Below, piece by piece: positions 6,595 through 8,867 of a stretch of 8,867 nt of DNA. The notes under the pieces are model-generated. The model searched no databases, had not been told where the DNA came from, and worked only from the letters and a program-made list of their open reading frames with translations. A program made the position numbers and the translations under genes. Each line of letters begins with the position of its first letter. The first letter of the stretch is position 1. The stretch comes from Anaerolineae bacterium. Lineage in GTDB: Bacteria; Chloroflexota; Anaerolineae; JAADDB01. Location of the stretch: positions 1 through 8,867 of the forward strand of contig WFQT01000170.1 in NCBI GenBank assembly GCA_015486895.1, in the 5' to 3' direction.

Positions 6595-6702
6595 ATGCTC
6601 AGGCTACGATTGTTGCTATCGGTGAGTTGGTTGTCAGTTGCCGTTGTGAAGACAGAGGTCGTAACAAAGAGGTTTTTCATGTGGGAGGAGAATAAGCCAT
6701 GA
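6595..6702 (+). CDS. Possible 35-residue leader peptide overlapping the lipoprotein start
   Basis: An ATG-initiated frame of 35 codons ends in a TGA that overlaps the next gene's start as ATGA (6699-6702), the classic layout for translational coupling. Its N-terminal half is basic and then hydrophobic (MLRLRLLLSVSWLSVAVV). It continues KTEVVTK, strikingly like KTVVVTK just after the lipoprotein's lipobox; 6649-6669 matches 6771-6791 at 18 of 21 bases. Against it: AGGAGG (6588-6593) lies only one base from the ATG, too close for efficient initiation, and no lipobox cysteine is present. It may be a true leader peptide, a decayed duplicate of the lipoprotein's 5' end, or chance. Confidence 0.25.
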   Translation: MLRLRLLLSVSWLSVAVVKTEVVTKRFFMWEENKP

Positions 6703-8792
6703 AGCGTTGGACTACTGTTGGGCTGGCCATGTTGATCATTTTGTCTATGGTCTTGGCAGCCTGTGCGCCGAAGACAGTTGTGGTAACAAAGGAAGTTAAA
6801 CAAATTGTTACCAAAGAAGTGAAGCAAGTTGTCACAAAAGAGGTCACAAAAGTCGTTGTGGCAACGCCACAAGCTCCTAAGAAGGTTCTTAGTAAAGTAT
6901 ATCGCATTGGCATCTTCGAGGAACCGAAGACCATGAACTACTGGAGCTATTTAGGCCCGGATAACTCAGTCTGGACAGACTATGTGTTGAGCGGGCAGGC
7001 ACCTTCGCTTTACACGTTGTCGGATCAGCGTTTTGATTTCGTGCCTTCTTTGGCCGCGGATATGCCGCCGGCGCCGAAGCAGGAAGGTAAATTATGGGTT
7101 GTTACTGTGCCAATGGTCAAGGACGCCAAGTGGAGTGATGGACAACCGATCACGGCCAAAGATGTCGCTTTCACTGTGAATACGTCATTGGATCTAGTTC
7201 TGGGCGGCAACTGGGCTGCCATTTACCGACCGGATGCCATCGATCATGTTGAGGCCGTCAATGATTACACCGTGAAGTTCTACTTCAAGACAAAGCCTGG
7301 CCTGGCAGCGTGGCAGTATGAAGCTGCAATGGGACCTATTTTGCCGGAGCATTATTGGAAGGATACGGTTGCGAAAGCTCGTGCTTTCATCAAAGACCTG
7401 AAAAAACCGGAGCTTCCGAAAGGCCTGGATTGCAAGGCTAAGAATTTGAAGGAAAGCGACAAGAAGCTTTGTGATGCCCAGAAGGCTTATGATGAGGCGT
7501 ATCAGAATGCCCGCAAGACCTTATATGGTGCCAAAGCCCTTGGTGCGGTTGCAGGCGGTGCTTTTATTACTGATAAGTATGAGCCTGGTGCTTTCGTACA
7601 GCGCACAGCCAGCAAGAATTACTACTTCAAAGGTTCCGAGGTCAAAGAATACGCCGATGGCACCTGGGAAGAAAAGTTGGCTGACGGAACTACATTGCAG
7701 TATTACGGCAAGGGTACCGGCAAAGTTACATTGGATTACAAAGATGGTCCGTATGCCTCTAACGTAATTCTTTCCCATTACGGTTCTCAAGATGCTGCCT
7801 TTTTGGCTTTGGGCAGTGGCAATGTGGATTACGTTTTGAATCCGTTGAGTGTGGCCCATGGCTTGGTGGAAAAAGCACAAAAGGGCGGCAACGTGGATAT
7901 GTACACGAATCCGGATAATGGCCTTTTCTATCTGGCATTCAATATGCGCAAGGCACCTTTCTCTGATCCCGCTTTCCGCAAAGCCATCGACATTATTCTG
8001 GATAAGGAATTTGTCGCCAACAAGATTTTGCAGGGGACGGTAATTCCTGCTTACTCTGTCGTGCCACCCGGAAACGCAGCCTGGTACAACAGCAAAATCA
8101 AGACGCCGTATGTGGGCATGTCCCGTGATGACCGCGTGAAAGCGGCTGTCAAGGTTTTGAAGGATGCTGGCTGGACATGGGAGAAGGAACCGGCTTGGAA
8201 CGACAAGACAAAAGATGTGGATCCCGGCGTAGGCCTGAAGATGCCTGACGGCAAGCCTTGCCCCCAGATTACCATCCTTGGTCCTGGCCCTTCCTATGAC
8301 CCACAGCGTGCTACATTCAACCAGTGGATTTCTGAGTGGATGCGCCAACTGGGCATGCCGGCCAAATCCGAGTTAACGGGCTTCAATGCCATCCTGGGAC
8401 CGGTGTTTATCAAGGCGTCTTTCGATATGTACATTTTAGGCTGGAGCCTGACCATTTACCCGGATTACCTCTGTGATTTCTTCGCCGGTAAAAATGGTGA
8501 GATCGTAGGCGGTGAATTGCAGGGCTACAACACGCCAGGCATGAATGACCCGAAGTATAATGCTTTATGCGACACTTTCTTGGCTGAGACTGATGTTTTG
8601 AAGGCGAAAGAAGAGGCCTTGGAAATGCAAAGTGTATTGGCCGGACAACGTCCGTACATTCCGCTTTTCTACCGCCAGTCTATCGATCTCATCAGCAAGA
8701 ATGTCGAATTGCCGTACTATAAGGTATTAGGCGGTATTTCGGACGCTGCTGGAATGCAGTCGACGGCTAAAGTTTATACTTTGGCTAAGTAA
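6699..8792 (+). CDS. Solute-binding lipoprotein, family 5 (DppA/OppA type)
   Basis: This is the extracytoplasmic receptor that binds substrate and delivers it to the permeases. The signal peptide is basic (MKRW) then hydrophobic, ending in the lipobox LAAC with lipidated C22. Three near-identical octads (VVTKEVKQ, IVTKEVKQ, VVTKEVTK; residues 28-51) follow as a tether between lipid and domain, a style common in Chloroflexota. The family 5 signature WSDGQPITAKDV lies at 145-156. The C-terminal lobe includes DMYILGWS and the usual closing segment RPYIPLFYRQS. At 697 residues it is longer than typical members (about 500-600). Part of the extra length is a lysine-rich insert at about 225-280 with C245 and C258 close together, which could form a disulfide. 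ATG 6699 follows GGGAGGAG (6683-6690) at 8-base spacing. It has its own promoter upstream. The substrate is likely peptide but not provable from sequence. Confidence 0.95.
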   Translation: MKRWTTVGLAMLIILSMVLAACAPKTVVVTKEVKQIVTKEVKQVVTKEVTKVVVATPQAPKKVLSKVYRIGIFEEPKTMNYWSYLGPDNSVWTDYVLSGQAPSLYTLSDQRFDFVPSLAADMPPAPKQEGKLWVVTVPMVKDAKWSDGQPITAKDVAFTVNTSLDLVLGGNWAAIYRPDAIDHVEAVNDYTVKFYFKTKPGLAAWQYEAAMGPILPEHYWKDTVAKARAFIKDLKKPELPKGLDCKAKNLKESDKKLCDAQKAYDEAYQNARKTLYGAKALGAVAGGAFITDKYEPGAFVQRTASKNYYFKGSEVKEYADGTWEEKLADGTTLQYYGKGTGKVTLDYKDGPYASNVILSHYGSQDAAFLALGSGNVDYVLNPLSVAHGLVEKAQKGGNVDMYTNPDNGLFYLAFNMRKAPFSDPAFRKAIDIILDKEFVANKILQGTVIPAYSVVPPGNAAWYNSKIKTPYVGMSRDDRVKAAVKVLKDAGWTWEKEPAWNDKTKDVDPGVGLKMPDGKPCPQITILGPGPSYDPQRATFNQWISEWMRQLGMPAKSELTGFNAILGPVFIKASFDMYILGWSLTIYPDYLCDFFAGKNGEIVGGELQGYNTPGMNDPKYNALCDTFLAETDVLKAKEEALEMQSVLAGQRPYIPLFYRQSIDLISKNVELPYYKVLGGISDAAGMQSTAKVYTLAK

Positions 8793-8844
8793 GCTTAACA
8801 ACTTGAATTGGCATTGATTTAGTTCGTTCGTCTACACAAGAGGA

Positions 8845-8867
8845 GCGGACGAAAGCTTTTCGTCCGC
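8845..8867 (+). terminator. Hairpin after the binding-protein gene, cut by the window end
   Basis: GCGGACGAAA (8845-8854) pairs perfectly with 8858-8867 around a 3-base loop, 52 bases after the lipoprotein stop. This is probably the stem of a rho-independent terminator whose T-tract lies just past the window. TTCGTC at 8827-8832 could pair with GACGAA at 8848-8853, giving a weaker alternative hairpin. Confidence 0.6.

Larger units (their letters stand above)
6370..6698. other. Non-coding gap: promoter and folded leader of the lipoprotein gene
   Basis: This 329-base gap contains a strong promoter (6394-6422), two predicted leader hairpins (6433-6493 and 6518-6557), a possible 35-codon leader ORF (6595-6702) and the ribosome-binding site of the lipoprotein gene. 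No terminator for the preceding fusion gene is evident before the promoter. Confidence 0.6.

Noticed and set aside
7521..8348. A long open frame on the - strand opposite the binding-protein gene
   Set aside because: It lies wholly inside a strongly supported family 5 gene and has no domain-like features; it is a by-product of that gene's codon use.
8827..8853. Antiterminator competing with the final hairpin
   Set aside because: The alternative 6-bp pairing is much weaker than the perfect 10-bp stem, and its position after the last gene gives it no obvious role.

Overview
The window looks like a piece of a Chloroflexota chromosome, probably a lineage near Anaerolineae or Caldilineae. The best clue is the substrate-binding lipoprotein. 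Right after its lipobox cysteine it carries tandem valine/threonine/lysine/glutamate octads (VVTKEVKQ type), a tether style common in lipoproteins of that phylum. The assignment is inference from protein style, not from a marker gene. All genes are on the + strand and read cleanly in the standard bacterial code.

Layout: 1-297 is a non-coding upstream region. It holds a G-tract palindrome, a long hairpin (34-115) and a dispersed-repeat-like palindrome with CCACAG/CTGTGG ends (163-239). Then come a DppB/OppB-type permease (298-1335) and a DppC/OppC-type permease (1357-2364), 21 bases apart. A 420-base gap follows, with a terminator-like hairpin and a cluster of REP-like palindromes. Next is a 1194-residue protein (2785-6369) that fuses a second DppB-like permease, a second DppC-like permease, an extra membrane helix and a full-length M28-type metallopeptidase domain whose active-site residues look largely lost. 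A 329-base gap follows, with a near-consensus sigma-70 promoter, a predicted folded 5' leader of about 270 bases and a possible 35-codon leader ORF that overlaps the next start codon as ATGA. The last gene is a 697-residue family 5 solute-binding lipoprotein (6699-8792). The window ends in a perfect hairpin that is probably its terminator.

Functionally this is an uptake locus for peptides or a similar family 5 substrate. The lipoprotein captures substrate outside the membrane. The two separate permeases form one channel, and the fusion protein could by itself form a second one. No ATP-binding (DppD/DppF-type) subunit is present, so the ATPases must lie outside the window. The main novelty is the permease-permease-(pseudo)peptidase fusion. 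Counting membrane helices places its M28-like domain on the outer face, beside the binding protein, where it could act as a tethered peptide-binding or accessory domain. That role is inference.
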